Shown: positions 44,286-53,985 of the stretch, piece after piece
Numbering within the stretch: the first letter of the stretch is position 1
Layout of the letters: every line of letters starts with the position of its first letter
Assembly (NCBI RefSeq): GCF_026241755.1
Contig: NZ_JAPJDA010000010.1
Location: forward strand, 64,233 to 128,232
Length of the DNA: 64,000 nucleotides
Source of the DNA: Salinimicrobium profundisediminis
GTDB taxonomy: Bacteria; Bacteroidota; Bacteroidia; Flavobacteriales; Flavobacteriaceae
Direction of reading: 5' to 3'
Notes under the pieces: model-generated
Seen by the model: only the letters and a program-made list of their open reading frames with translations
Told to the model about the DNA's origin: nothing
Databases searched by the model: none
Translations under genes and position numbers: made by a program

Positions 44286-47200
44286 TTAAAATTTAACATT
44301 TATTCCCACTGTATAGATTGATGGCACCGGATAGGTTTGTCTATCTACACCATCGGGCACTTCAGGAGTAAATCCGTTATAGTCGAAGAAAGAGAAAGGC
44401 CTTTCAGCAGTAACATATACCCGCATCCATGGTAAATCTTCCTGTTCTACAGTATAGCCCAGTTGTATGGTTTGAATTCTGAAGAATTCTCCATCCTCAA
44501 CCCAAAAATCACTTAGGCGCTGGTTCCATGCCTTGCGCATTCCGGCAGCAGAAGGATAAATATTACTTGTGCCTTCCCCATGCCACCTGTTATTGGCAAG
44601 ATCGGCATCCATATTGGTATCATTGGTAAAAATAATCTCCCCTCTTCTTCGGTTAAGGATTTTATTCCCGGCCTGGCCATAAAAGCTCATGGAAAAATCT
44701 AAAGCTTTATAGTTCATTGCAATATTTCCCCCATAAGTGAAATCGGGCAGGAATGATCCTAATACCACCCTGTCTTCATCGGTAATCATGCCGTCGTTGT
44801 TTTGATCTCTGTATATAAGATCTCCGGGAACAAGGTTATTACTTACTGCAATAGGATCTGCATCGATTTGCGCCTGGTTTTGATAAACCCCCACTCTTTC
44901 ATAGCCATAGAATCCAAAAAGAGGACCGCCTTCAATAGTTCTTTGACGGAATTCTGCCGATCCGGAATCAATGTACCCTCTATCATCTTCAATTTGGGTA
45001 GCTTCATTTTTAAGGGTGGTGAAGTTTGCTCCTATAGAAAATTCAAAATCTTCTCCAATGTTTCCGAAGTAGTTACCACTGAATTCAAGACCCTGGTTTC
45101 TAATTACTCCAGAATTCCTCTCAATGCTTTGGTCTACAATAGGAATATAAACCGGAAGAATGGCATTTTCGGTATCCCTGATGTAATAATCGGCAGTAAG
45201 AGACAACCTGTTTTCCAGAACTTCAAGATCAACCCCAAAGTTAAGTTCTTCTATGACCTCCCAGGTGTTATTTGAAAAAACGCTGGTAGAGACAATCCCT
45301 GTGCGCGGGTTATCGCCAAAAGGTGCAGAAACCACATCAATAGTATTAGAACCGGCACTGGCAGCAACATTGTCATTACCAAGTTTACCCCAGGCAGCAC
45401 GTAATTTCAGGAAATCAATTACGCCTACATTATCCATAAAATTTTCTTCGGAAATTACCCAACCTAAACCAACTGAAGGGAAATAACCCCATGGATCTAG
45501 TGTAAATTTGGAAGATCCGTCGGCCCTGAAGGTTCCATAAAGCAGGTACCTGTCCATAAAGCTGTAGGAAACCCTTCCAAAATAGGACATCCCGTAATAT
45601 CTTTTTCCTATTTCTTTCACGTTATTATTGAAAGACTCGGGATCGGCAAAATCTAAGTACCAGCTCGACTCCAGGCCTATACCCCTGATTCTTTCTCCGG
45701 TTACTTCAAGTTCATTTACAGCCTCATCTCTAAAAGAAGTACCTACCATAGCCGTAAACCTGTGGTCGCCAATCTGGTCTTTATAGGTTAAAACATTATC
45801 CCAGTACTGGTTGGAGAAAGAGTTGTTTTCCCTCTTTATTGAAGATTGAACCTCATAGTTGTTCCCCAGGGTATATGGAAGGTTCACATAACGCTCTTCT
45901 AAAGCCGAGAAGTTATGACTGTAAGTGGTCTTTATATCCAGCTTATCTTCAATGATTTCATATTGAAAATCCATAGTAGCCAACAACTTCCTGATCTTTA
46001 GACGATCTTCATTGAATTTGGTGATTGGAAGCGGGTTTTGGGTATTCCTGTAACCCAAAAGCTGGGCATTGGCATATCTCACAGGCGAAGCTGCCGTGTT
46101 AAGAGGGTCAATAACCGGAAGGATGGGCACCGCGAAATATGCATTAAACCAGGCCGCATTATCGGGCTGAAACTGGGTTGCGTTACTAAAGACCATGTTC
46201 ACGCTGGTTTTAAACCTGTCGGTAATATCAACATCCATCTTAGAACGAATATTGAATCTTTCATACTCATTCTTCATGTCGAGGATACCTTCCTGTGCAA
46301 AGTAGTTAGCACCAACCGAATAGGTTACGTTATCTCCCCCACCCGAAACGCCAATACTGTGACTTTGTATAAGGCCTTCTCTTAAAATCTCATCATACCA
46401 GTCGGTATTCACATCGGGAACATTGGGATTAACCCTGCTGCGCCCAAAGCGTTGCATGGCATTAAGAACGAACTGGATATCGGCTTGTGAGCCAGATTCG
46501 TACACCATAGTGGTAAACTGTTCGGCATTAGCCATTTTAACCACATCCTGAGCCCTCTGTACCCCTGTATAACCATCATATTCAAACTGGGGCTTCTGGT
46601 TTATACGACCAGATTTGGTCTCTACAATAATCACCCCGTTTGCAGCTCTCACGCCGTAAATGGCTGAAGAAGATGCATCTTTTAAAACATTGATAGATTT
46701 GATGTCTTTTGTACTTAAAAAGTCAATGTTGTCATAAAGGGCACCATCAACAACATAAAGAACATTAGTACCACTTGTGTAAGTACCTAAACCTCTCACC
46801 CGCACGTTAGGCGAATTACCCGGAGATCCTACAGAAGTGATTTGCACCCCTGCCACTTTTCCCTGTAATGACTGCATGACGTTTGAAGTTGGCGTCTTTT
46901 CTATTTCTTCAGACTCAATAGTAACAATAGAACCGGTAAGATCAGCTTTTCTCTGGGTACCATAACCAACTACCACTACCTCGTCTAGGGCAGCAGCGTC
47001 TTCCTCTAAAGTAATCTGATAGTCATTAGCTCCAACTACTGGTAATTCCTGAGGCTTAAATCCCAGGAAAGTAACTCTGAAGGTATCACCTTCAACCACT
47101 CCTTCGAGAACAAAATTTCCGTCGAAGTCGGTAATGTCAAAAATATTCTTCCCAATCACCTTCACCTCCGCACCCGGTAAAGGCATACCATCGGCACCAA

Positions 47201-47291
47201 CAATGGTTCCCGAAATAGTTTTTGGTTGTTGAGCAAAGCCTATTCCGCAGAACAGGAGAGCTACAAATGTGAGTAATAATCTAATTTTCAT
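44286..47291 (-). CDS. susC: SusC/RagA-type TonB-dependent transporter
   Basis: 1001 residues: signal peptide to ~residue 20, carboxypeptidase-regulatory-like domain (~23-100: ISGTIVGADGMPLPGAEVKV), TonB box/plug start (VVVVGYGTQRKADLTGSI), plug domain (DASSSAIYGVRAANGVIIVET) and a 22-strand barrel ending YTVGINVKF. Together with SusD it imports oligosaccharides across the outer membrane with TonB energy. First structural gene of the PUL, 219 bases after the regulator. I see no strong -7 box in that gap. Confidence 0.96.
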   Translation of the reverse strand: MKIRLLLTFVALLFCGIGFAQQPKTISGTIVGADGMPLPGAEVKVIGKNIFDITDFDGNFVLEGVVEGDTFRVTFLGFKPQELPVVGANDYQITLEEDAAALDEVVVVGYGTQRKADLTGSIVTIESEEIEKTPTSNVMQSLQGKVAGVQITSVGSPGNSPNVRVRGLGTYTSGTNVLYVVDGALYDNIDFLSTKDIKSINVLKDASSSAIYGVRAANGVIIVETKSGRINQKPQFEYDGYTGVQRAQDVVKMANAEQFTTMVYESGSQADIQFVLNAMQRFGRSRVNPNVPDVNTDWYDEILREGLIQSHSIGVSGGGDNVTYSVGANYFAQEGILDMKNEYERFNIRSKMDVDITDRFKTSVNMVFSNATQFQPDNAAWFNAYFAVPILPVIDPLNTAASPVRYANAQLLGYRNTQNPLPITKFNEDRLKIRKLLATMDFQYEIIEDKLDIKTTYSHNFSALEERYVNLPYTLGNNYEVQSSIKRENNSFSNQYWDNVLTYKDQIGDHRFTAMVGTSFRDEAVNELEVTGERIRGIGLESSWYLDFADPESFNNNVKEIGKRYYGMSYFGRVSYSFMDRYLLYGTFRADGSSKFTLDPWGYFPSVGLGWVISEENFMDNVGVIDFLKLRAAWGKLGNDNVAASAGSNTIDVVSAPFGDNPRTGIVSTSVFSNNTWEVIEELNFGVDLEVLENRLSLTADYYIRDTENAILPVYIPIVDQSIERNSGVIRNQGLEFSGNYFGNIGEDFEFSIGANFTTLKNEATQIEDDRGYIDSGSAEFRQRTIEGGPLFGFYGYERVGVYQNQAQIDADPIAVSNNLVPGDLIYRDQNNDGMITDEDRVVLGSFLPDFTYGGNIAMNYKALDFSMSFYGQAGNKILNRRRGEIIFTNDTNMDADLANNRWHGEGTSNIYPSAAGMRKAWNQRLSDFWVEDGEFFRIQTIQLGYTVEQEDLPWMRVYVTAERPFSFFDYNGFTPEVPDGVDRQTYPVPSIYTVGINVKF

Positions 47292-47510
47292 AGGGTAAAC
47301 CGTTTACAAAATTTGACATGAAAGTACATTACAACCCTGCTACCCGAAAACGTTATAGTACACAATTGCTACATCAAAGGCAAACACTCATAAAGTTACT
47401 GTTTTTAAGCAGCTTACGAGCGTGATGAAGTAATATTTAAATCAAAAAATTATAGTATGACGTAGTAATGATGTAGTGGTTTTTGGACTTTTTGCAGGCT
47501 ATTTAACCTT

Positions 47511-50255
47511 CTAAAAGTTGGCAATTAACCAGTTCGTGAGGTTTTCTGAAGTATCTACATTTATTTTCTTTCTAAGCCTGTACCTGTGTACTTCAACCCC
47601 CCTAACACTTATCCCCATTAAAGGTGCAATTTCCTTTGAAGTGAGATTCATCTTGAGGTAGGCACAAAGTTTAAGATCTCTATTACTTAAGTTTGGAAAT
47701 TTACTTAGTAAATCTCTGAAGAAATCTTCATGCAGCTCATTAAAATTAGTTTCAAAGACTTTCCACTCATCATCATTCTGTACGGCATTATTTATCTTAT
47801 TCATAATGTGTTTGAGCCTGTACTGATTTGAAAATTTTGCTTTGTCTTTATTCAATTCCCCCTGTATCTGCATAAGAACTTCATTCTTCTTTGCAGCGAT
47901 CACGGTAGAATTTGCCAGCTCTTTGCGCTTCATATTAATCTCATTAATAAGCTGCTCCTTCTCAAGCTTGTTCATTCTCTCTTCATGCTCCTTTTGATAC
48001 CTGACCTTGAGTATCTTTCTATGTTGCTGAAGTTTCAGCTTATTTATATAGTAGATGAGCACAACCAGCATCAACAAAGACAGGAGGTACAACACCTTCA
48101 TGTAATCTTTTAAATACCATGGAGGATCTACCACAAACCTGAAAGCACTAAATACCGAAGCTTTTTGCTGAGATCCCACGGCTGTTAACCTCAGCTCATA
48201 CTGGTCGTATGGTAAATTCTGAAACTGAATCTTTCCTTCCTGCACTTCCCCACGCACGGCAGCCGTATTATTACCCACGAGTTCGTATTCCATTCCCACC
48301 GCATCCGAAACCGGTAAACCGGTAAGAATCGTCACCTCCCTTGCCTGCCTGGAGGGAATATGGGGAATAACATTAAGGTCATAGTAATTAGTCCCGTCGT
48401 ACAGCTTCTGCACTACCGGTGTACTCAAAAATTCCCGGGAACTAAAATCCTTTAACTCATTAAGATTAAGCCTGGCAAAACCGTCGTGAAGGGTGATGTA
48501 GTAAATGGAGTCGTTCAGCTTTATGAGCCGCTCATTTTTCTTTACGGTACGCTTGTTTAACATACCTGCCGTTACCAGGATCTTATCATCTTTAAAATTT
48601 GTGACGGTTAAAAGATTCTTTTCGGAATCCATGAACCAGAAATATTTACCATCCTGTCCTAAAAGCCTTTTGCCTTCATATTCCTGCCATTCAGATAATA
48701 ATTCGAGATCTTGAGTAAAGGGATTATAGTGGTACCACTCTCCACCAGTAAAAGCAACAATTTGCCCATTCACCCTGTACAGTTCAGCTTCCTGCTTCCC
48801 TACTCCGGTTGAGGTGCTTATCTTCTTTACTGAAGTAATACTGTCGCCTTCACTAGTTAGGCCTACCCTGTAGATACCTTCATAAGAATCTGTCACCCAC
48901 AGGGTAGAAGTATTCTCTAGCAGCATCTGCTTTACAGGAAAGTCTATTCCCTTAAGGCGCTGCACTTCGCCGGTATTTTCATTAAAAAGATCTATTCCCG
49001 TGTAACTTCCTATGAGAAATCTTTTGTTACCATTCTTTAAGATTTGGAAACTTCCTGTACGCCTGTCGATAGGTACAAAACGGTCATTTACAATTTTAAA
49101 AGTTCCGTTGTTATGGTTACTGTACATCACCCCGTCGTGAACCTCCAGATTCCAGGAATGACCTTCGGCCCCCTCCAGTAATTCTATCTTCTCATCATTC
49201 ATCCTGAAAACGCCGGTATTACTGGCGAGATAAAGATCGTCCTCCTTAAAATTTAAATCATATACAGAACCCAATTCTCCACTTTCATCGGTAAAGAACC
49301 TGAAAGGAGAATATATATCAACGACATCAATTCCATTATCAAGCCCCAACCAGATTTTACCTTTATTTTGGGCCAGGGCAAGAACAGTGTTATTTTGCAG
49401 GCCGTCCCACCTGTTATACGAGAAGATTTCACCGGTGTCTTCATTAAACTGAATAATGCCATTTTTAAGTGTTCCAATTAGAATTTCCCCTGAAGAAAGA
49501 GATAATACATGGTTGAGCTCATACTGCTGAAGTTCCTCCTGAAGTCCTTTATCAACCAGCCTTCGAATATGCTCACCGTCAAAAAGAAAGATATCGTCCT
49601 TTAAGCCAATTAACAATTCATCCCCATGCACAATAAGTTCTCTTACAACCCCATCTTTTAGAACTTCCTGGTTGGGCAACGGCTCCATTTCACCATTGTT
49701 ATTTAAGTAAAAGAGCCCGGAATCTCCTGTCGCCAACACAAGCCTGTCCTTATAGATCTCCATTTGATTGACATTCACTCTTTGCACAGGAGTGATTTTA
49801 TCATTTTCGTACCGGTAAACTGCTCCAAAAGACCTGAAATAAATAGCATCTTTATGTGCAATAATTTCCCAGAACTCCTCACTCTGCAGTTCATATTCGC
49901 CCAAAAGGGGAATAAGGGAAGTATAACACATATCACCCCTGGTATCTCTTTCCCAGTAACCAAATTCCCGGTAAGAACCTGTGTAGATCTTTCCTTTATG
50001 AGGAAGCACAGATCTTATAACCGAACGGTTCTCGAGATCAAATAATTCCCATCGCTGCCCGTCAAAAGATAAGAGGCCCTGGTTGTTCGCGACATAAATC
50101 ACCCCGCTTTCATCAAGTGCAATATCCCAATTCTGGCTGGCCGCCTTATAACTAAAAGAAGAGTAGTTATGTATAGGTGGAGAAAGCTCCTGTGCTGTAG
50201 TAGATGTAAATGATAAAATAATGATTACCAATACATTAAATCGAAATATTTCCAT
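47511..50255 (-). CDS. Membrane-anchored LuxR-type regulator with beta-propeller sensor
   Basis: An upstream ATG (50372) exists, but ATG at 50253-50255 starts a signal-like MEIFRFNVLVIIILSFTSTTAQ, giving ~914 residues. Order: periplasmic propeller with repeated blades (~25-640), Y_Y_Y-type beta-sandwich (YELVGNNTAAVRGEV... YDQYELRLTAVG), one membrane span (VLYLLSLLMLVVLIYYI), coiled coil, and C-terminal LuxR HTH (SNRDLKLCAYLKMNLTSKEIAPLMG). There is no histidine kinase or receiver, so it is a one-piece sensor and DNA-binding protein. It probably binds PUL oligosaccharides and activates susC transcription. Confidence 0.88.
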   Translation of the reverse strand: MEIFRFNVLVIIILSFTSTTAQELSPPIHNYSSFSYKAASQNWDIALDESGVIYVANNQGLLSFDGQRWELFDLENRSVIRSVLPHKGKIYTGSYREFGYWERDTRGDMCYTSLIPLLGEYELQSEEFWEIIAHKDAIYFRSFGAVYRYENDKITPVQRVNVNQMEIYKDRLVLATGDSGLFYLNNNGEMEPLPNQEVLKDGVVRELIVHGDELLIGLKDDIFLFDGEHIRRLVDKGLQEELQQYELNHVLSLSSGEILIGTLKNGIIQFNEDTGEIFSYNRWDGLQNNTVLALAQNKGKIWLGLDNGIDVVDIYSPFRFFTDESGELGSVYDLNFKEDDLYLASNTGVFRMNDEKIELLEGAEGHSWNLEVHDGVMYSNHNNGTFKIVNDRFVPIDRRTGSFQILKNGNKRFLIGSYTGIDLFNENTGEVQRLKGIDFPVKQMLLENTSTLWVTDSYEGIYRVGLTSEGDSITSVKKISTSTGVGKQEAELYRVNGQIVAFTGGEWYHYNPFTQDLELLSEWQEYEGKRLLGQDGKYFWFMDSEKNLLTVTNFKDDKILVTAGMLNKRTVKKNERLIKLNDSIYYITLHDGFARLNLNELKDFSSREFLSTPVVQKLYDGTNYYDLNVIPHIPSRQAREVTILTGLPVSDAVGMEYELVGNNTAAVRGEVQEGKIQFQNLPYDQYELRLTAVGSQQKASVFSAFRFVVDPPWYLKDYMKVLYLLSLLMLVVLIYYINKLKLQQHRKILKVRYQKEHEERMNKLEKEQLINEINMKRKELANSTVIAAKKNEVLMQIQGELNKDKAKFSNQYRLKHIMNKINNAVQNDDEWKVFETNFNELHEDFFRDLLSKFPNLSNRDLKLCAYLKMNLTSKEIAPLMGISVRGVEVHRYRLRKKINVDTSENLTNWLIANF

Positions 50256-50287
50256 AGCAAAAAAATATTTGAGCAAGTAATGTGCAA

Positions 50288-50310
50288 GTACTTTTAATGC
50301 ATAAAAGTAC
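50288..50310. promoter_or_regulatory. Inverted repeat upstream of the PUL regulator
   Basis: GTACTTTTA (50288-50296) and TAAAAGTAC (50302-50310) around five bases, 33 bases before the regulator start. Candidate operator, perhaps for autoregulation; no proof of binding. Confidence 0.35.
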
Positions 50311-50404
50311 AATTTTTTTCCTTCTGGTATATCAGAACCAATCCCACTGAAAAATGGAAGTGTATTTCGCACTTCTACCTTAACAAAAAAAATAATGGAA
50401 AAAT

Positions 50405-50426
50405 TTAAAAAGGTTTTAGAAAACCT
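50405..50426 (-). terminator. Weak terminator after polyprenyl synthase gene
   Basis: Arms AGGTTTT (50411-50417) and AAAACCT (50420-50426) with a T-rich tail on the minus strand. Low G+C stem, so weak. Confidence 0.4.
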
Positions 50427-50431
50427 GGAAG

Positions 50432-51409
50432 TTACTTTTTACGTTCAATAACGTAGTTTACCATGAGGATGAGAGAATCCTTATATGGAGAAGGAGGATA
50501 TTCTTCGAGCATAGTCAATGCTTCTTGTTGAAATGCCTGCATTTTTGAAACAGCGTATTCAAGACCTCCTTTTTCTTTTACAAAATCAATGACTTCTCTT
50601 ACCCGTTTCGCATCCTTATTATGGTTTTTCACCGAGTTGATGACCCAGGCTTTTTCTTTTGCCGAAATCTTATTTAAGACATGTATCAATGGCAGCGTCA
50701 TTTTTTGCTCTTTAATGTCTATCCCTGTGGGTTTGCCTATACGTTCATTGCCGTAATCAAACAGGTCATCTTTTATTTGAAAAGCCATTCCTATAAGCTC
50801 CCCAAAATGCCTCATCCTTTCTACCTCTTTAGAATCGGGTTGAACAGAGGCAGCTCCAAGGCTACAACAGGCCGCAATTAAGGTGGCTGTCTTTTGCCTA
50901 ATGATTTCGTAGTAGATCTCTTCAGTGATATCGAGGCGGCGGGCTTTTTCTATTTGTAGCAGTTCCCCTTCACTCATTTCCCTTACAGCAACCGAGATGA
51001 TCTTAAGAAGATCAAAATCATTGTTATCTATAGACAGTAAAAGACCTTTTGAAAGCAGATAATCTCCTACCAGAACGGCAATTTTATTCTTCCAGAGTGC
51101 ATTGATGGAAAAGAAGCCACGACGGCGGTTGGAATCATCTACAACATCATCGTGAACAAGAGTAGCGGTATGGATCAATTCAATTACCGAAGCCCCCCTG
51201 TAGGTGCGTTCGTTCACCTTCCCATCTGCAACCATTTTGGCCACGAGAAAAACGAACATAGGGCGCATTTGTTTGCCCTTTCGGTTTACAATAAAGTGCG
51301 TGATCCTGTTTAGCAAGGCCACTTTTGAAGACATCGACTGAGTGAACTTCTTTTCAAAAAGTTCCATCTCCTTCTCTACCGGCAGCTTTATTTTAGAAAT
51401 TACCTTCAT
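50432..51409 (-). CDS. Long-chain polyprenyl diphosphate synthase
   Basis: 325 residues, trans-isoprenyl diphosphate synthase family. First Asp-rich motif D87-D-x-x-D91 in LVHDDVVDDSNRRRG, second in FQIKDDLFDYG. It condenses IPP units onto an allylic diphosphate; in Bacteroidetes this type makes the side chain of menaquinone (IspB/HepT-like), but chain length cannot be read directly. Alone between rlmN and the PUL regulator. Confidence 0.92.
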   Translation of the reverse strand: MKVISKIKLPVEKEMELFEKKFTQSMSSKVALLNRITHFIVNRKGKQMRPMFVFLVAKMVADGKVNERTYRGASVIELIHTATLVHDDVVDDSNRRRGFFSINALWKNKIAVLVGDYLLSKGLLLSIDNNDFDLLKIISVAVREMSEGELLQIEKARRLDITEEIYYEIIRQKTATLIAACCSLGAASVQPDSKEVERMRHFGELIGMAFQIKDDLFDYGNERIGKPTGIDIKEQKMTLPLIHVLNKISAKEKAWVINSVKNHNKDAKRVREVIDFVKEKGGLEYAVSKMQAFQQEALTMLEEYPPSPYKDSLILMVNYVIERKK

Positions 51410-51452
51410 TAGGGCTGCTAAGATAGTTAAAAGAATAATTTTTCAGCACCTT

Positions 51453-51471
51453 CCAAAAAAGCCATTTTTGG
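51453..51471. repeat. Near-exact dispersed dyad after rlmN
   Basis: TTCCAAAAAAGCCATTTTTGG region; core 51455-51469 has one mismatch. It sits 4 bases beyond the rlmN stop and can form CCAAAAA/TTTTTGG. Confidence 0.5.
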
Positions 51472-51475
51472 ATCT

Positions 51476-52531
51476 CTAAACTGCAACTTCTTTAGACTTA
51501 TTGGCAAGTTGACCACAGGCCGCATCTATATCCTTTCCGCGCGAACGGCGCACGGTACAGGTGATACCATTGCGCTCCAGCTCCCTTACATACAGGTTAG
51601 TTGTTGATTCGGGAGCCTGTTTAAAATGATCATCGCCAATAGGGTTATATTCAATGAGGTTGACTTTGCACGGTACATACTTACAGAACCTTACAAGGGC
51701 TTCTACATCCCTCCTGCTGTCGTTAATATCTTTCCAAACCACATATTCGTAGGTAATTCTGCTTTTTGTTTTAGCATACCAGTATTCAAGCGCTTCCCTA
51801 AGATCATTTAAAGGAAAGGTGGCATTAAATGGCATAATAGAAGTTCTCACTTCATCTATTGCTGAATGAAGGGAAACAGCTAGTTTAAATTTCACTTCTT
51901 CATCGGCCATTCTTTTTATCATTTTTGGCACCCCTGAAGTAGAAACTGTAATACGTTTTGGCGACATCCCCAATCCTTCGGGGGAAGTGATCATTTCAAT
52001 GGCCTTTAGCACGTTATTATAGTTCATGAGGGGTTCTCCCATGCCCATAAACACAATATTGGAGAGGGGCTTATCAAAATACAGCCTGCTCTCATTGTCT
52101 ATTGCCACTACCTGATCATAAATTTCGTCAGGATTCAGGTTGCGCATGCGCTTAAGTTTGGCGGTTGCACAAAATTTGCAATCCAAACTACAACCAACCT
52201 GCGAAGAAACACAAGCAGTAGTTCTTGAGGGGGTAGGGATCAACACAGATTCTACCGTGAGATCATCATGTAATTTTACAGCGTTTTTGATTGTCCCGTC
52301 ACTGCTTCGCTGCATCTGGTCTACCCGAATATGGTTGATGACGAAGTTTTCATTCAGCATTTGACGCGTATCCTTTGAGATATTAGTCATATCTTCAAAA
52401 GAATGGGCTCCTTTGCCCCAAAGCCACTCATAAACCTGAGTTCCGCGGAAGGATTTATCCCCCTGAGAAACAAAGAATTGCTGAAGTTGTTCTTTGGTCA
52501 ATGCCCGTATGTCTTTCTTCTTGTCTTTCAC
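51476..52531 (-). CDS. rlmN: 23S rRNA A2503 / tRNA A37 methyltransferase RlmN
   Basis: Radical-SAM enzyme making m2A2503 in 23S rRNA and m2A37 in tRNA. 351 residues. Iron-sulfur motif C114-x3-C118-x2-C121 in GCSLDCKFCATAK; the methyl-carrying Cys near the end is in DIDAACGQLA. Start codon is GTG at 52529-52531, and the N-terminus KDIRALTKEQLQQFF fits the family. A possible -7 box ends only 4 bases upstream. Confidence 0.95.
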   Translation of the reverse strand: MKDKKKDIRALTKEQLQQFFVSQGDKSFRGTQVYEWLWGKGAHSFEDMTNISKDTRQMLNENFVINHIRVDQMQRSSDGTIKNAVKLHDDLTVESVLIPTPSRTTACVSSQVGCSLDCKFCATAKLKRMRNLNPDEIYDQVVAIDNESRLYFDKPLSNIVFMGMGEPLMNYNNVLKAIEMITSPEGLGMSPKRITVSTSGVPKMIKRMADEEVKFKLAVSLHSAIDEVRTSIMPFNATFPLNDLREALEYWYAKTKSRITYEYVVWKDINDSRRDVEALVRFCKYVPCKVNLIEYNPIGDDHFKQAPESTTNLYVRELERNGITCTVRRSRGKDIDAACGQLANKSKEVAV

Positions 52532-52535
52532 GCTG

Positions 52536-52543
52536 CAAAAATA
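52536..52543 (-). promoter_or_regulatory. Possible -7 box of rlmN (leaderless)
   Basis: TATTTTTG on the minus strand matches TAnnTTTG but ends 4 bases before the GTG start, so the transcript would have almost no 5' leader. No -33 TTG seen. Confidence 0.3.
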
Positions 52544-52568
52544 CTAAAGTAAAAGGGATTTATAATAC

Positions 52569-52594
52569 CTCTTTAAAAATGCCATTTTTGAGGA
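52569..52594. repeat. Exact dispersed dyad, intergenic hairpin
   Basis: Core AAAAATGCCATTTTT at 52575-52589 with partial pairing of the flanks (CTCTTT / GAGGAT). Between rlmN and queA. Confidence 0.65.
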
Positions 52595-52710
52595 TCAATA
52601 AGTTAGCCAGAATTTAATTCTGCACTAAAATTCCGGAATCAAAATTTTTCTGAAAATTCTATCTGGATACTCTAACAAATCTGCTGCCGATAGGCAGGTT
52701 CAGCATGTTA

Positions 52711-52747
52711 ATAAAAAACCTCACAGGTTTTTAAAACCTGTGAGGTT
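52711..52747 (-). terminator. Terminator of queA, perfect 15-bp palindrome
   Basis: Arms AACCTCACAGGTTTT (52717-52731) and AAAACCTGTGAGGTT (52733-52747) around one base, followed on the minus strand by TTTTTTA. I recall similar ACCTGTGAGGT-type terminators being repeated in other Bacteroidetes genomes. Confidence 0.8.
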
Positions 52748-52805
52748 TGGTTATATTTCTTTAGAAGCAACTGCCCACTTTATATTGAGCACTGAACACT
52801 CTAAA

Positions 52806-53855
52806 CTATAGGATCAACATAGCGTCTCCGTAAGTGTAGAATTTGTATTTTTCTTTCACAGCTTCAGCATAAGCCTTCTTCATAAAATCGTGCCCTGCAA
52901 AAGCAGAAACCATCATCAATAAAGTAGATTTTGGTGTATGGAAGTTGGTGATCATACAGTTTGCAATACTAAAATCGTAAGGAGGAAAAATAAATTTATT
53001 TGTCCAGCCCTGGAATTCATTCAGGGTTCTGTTTGAAGAAACCGAACTTTCCAAAGAACGCATTACCGTAGTTCCTACCGCACAAACTTTGCGTTTTTCC
53101 TGGATCGCTTTGTTAATGGTGTTCACTGCAGGCCCTTCAATATAAGCTTCTTCGCTGTCCATTTTGTGCTTGGAAAGATCTTCCACCTCAACCGGACTAA
53201 AAGTTCCTAAACCAACGTGAAGGGTAACTTCAGCAAAATCAATTCCCTTGATCTCCAACCTCTTCAAAAGATGCTTTGAGAAGTGAAGGCCGGCAGTAGG
53301 GGCCGCAACAGCACCTTCGGTCTTTGCATAAATGGTCTGGTAACGGTCTTTATCTTCGGGCTGTACTTCTCTCTTAATGTACTTTGGCAGCGGAGTTTCA
53401 CCAAGTTCTGTCAGTTTATTTCTGAATTCCTCGTAAGAACCGTCGTAGAGAAAACGCAGTGTTCTTCCACGAGATGTTGTATTATCAATAACTTCGGCCA
53501 CAAGACTTTCATCTTCCCCAAAATATAGTTTATTACCAATCCTAATCTTCCTGGCAGGATCTACCAGCACGTCCCACAGGCGGGTCTCAGCATTTAATTC
53601 TCTCAACAAAAACACTTCAATCCGGGCACCGGTCTTCTCTTTATTACCAAATAGACGTGCAGGAAAAACCTTGGTGTTGTTTAACACCATCACGTCTTGC
53701 GGCTCAAAATAATCGATAAGATCCTTAAATTGTTTATGCTCAATTGTTTGCTCTTTCCTGTTCAAAACCATTAATCTGGCTTCATCCCTGTTCTCGGCAG
53801 GATATTCTGCCAATAGTTCGGGCGGAAGGTCAAAATTGAAGTGCGATAATTTCAT
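52806..53855 (-). CDS. queA: S-adenosylmethionine:tRNA ribosyltransferase-isomerase QueA
   Basis: Transfers the ribosyl part of SAM to 7-aminomethyl-deazaguanine in tRNA, giving epoxyqueuosine. About 350 residues; [29 protein letters not shown] is the usual start (ATG 53853-53855; another ATG two codons earlier at 53861). Family signatures include [40 protein letters not shown] and [18 protein letters not shown]. Confidence 0.96.
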   Translation of the reverse strand: MKLSHFNFDLPPELLAEYPAENRDEARLMVLNRKEQTIEHKQFKDLIDYFEPQDVMVLNNTKVFPARLFGNKEKTGARIEVFLLRELNAETRLWDVLVDPARKIRIGNKLYFGEDESLVAEVIDNTTSRGRTLRFLYDGSYEEFRNKLTELGETPLPKYIKREVQPEDKDRYQTIYAKTEGAVAAPTAGLHFSKHLLKRLEIKGIDFAEVTLHVGLGTFSPVEVEDLSKHKMDSEEAYIEGPAVNTINKAIQEKRKVCAVGTTVMRSLESSVSSNRTLNEFQGWTNKFIFPPYDFSIANCMITNFHTPKSTLLMMVSAFAGHDFMKKAYAEAVKEKYKFYTYGDAMLIL

Positions 53856-53884
53856 TCCCATATAAGATAGATTTTAAGAAGCTG

Positions 53885-53916
53885 CAAATATACAACCTCG
53901 GGATAGGGGTTGTCAA
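53885..53916 (-). promoter_or_regulatory. queA promoter
   Basis: Minus strand TATATTTG (53885-53892) as -7 box and TTG (53914-53916) as -33 element, 21 bases apart: full agreement with the flavobacterial consensus. Confidence 0.6.
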
Positions 53917-53985
53917 GTAAATGCAGGTTTATTTAAGAAATCTGTTAATTGACGGGGCCACACAACGGCAGCTTTTAAAAATTTC

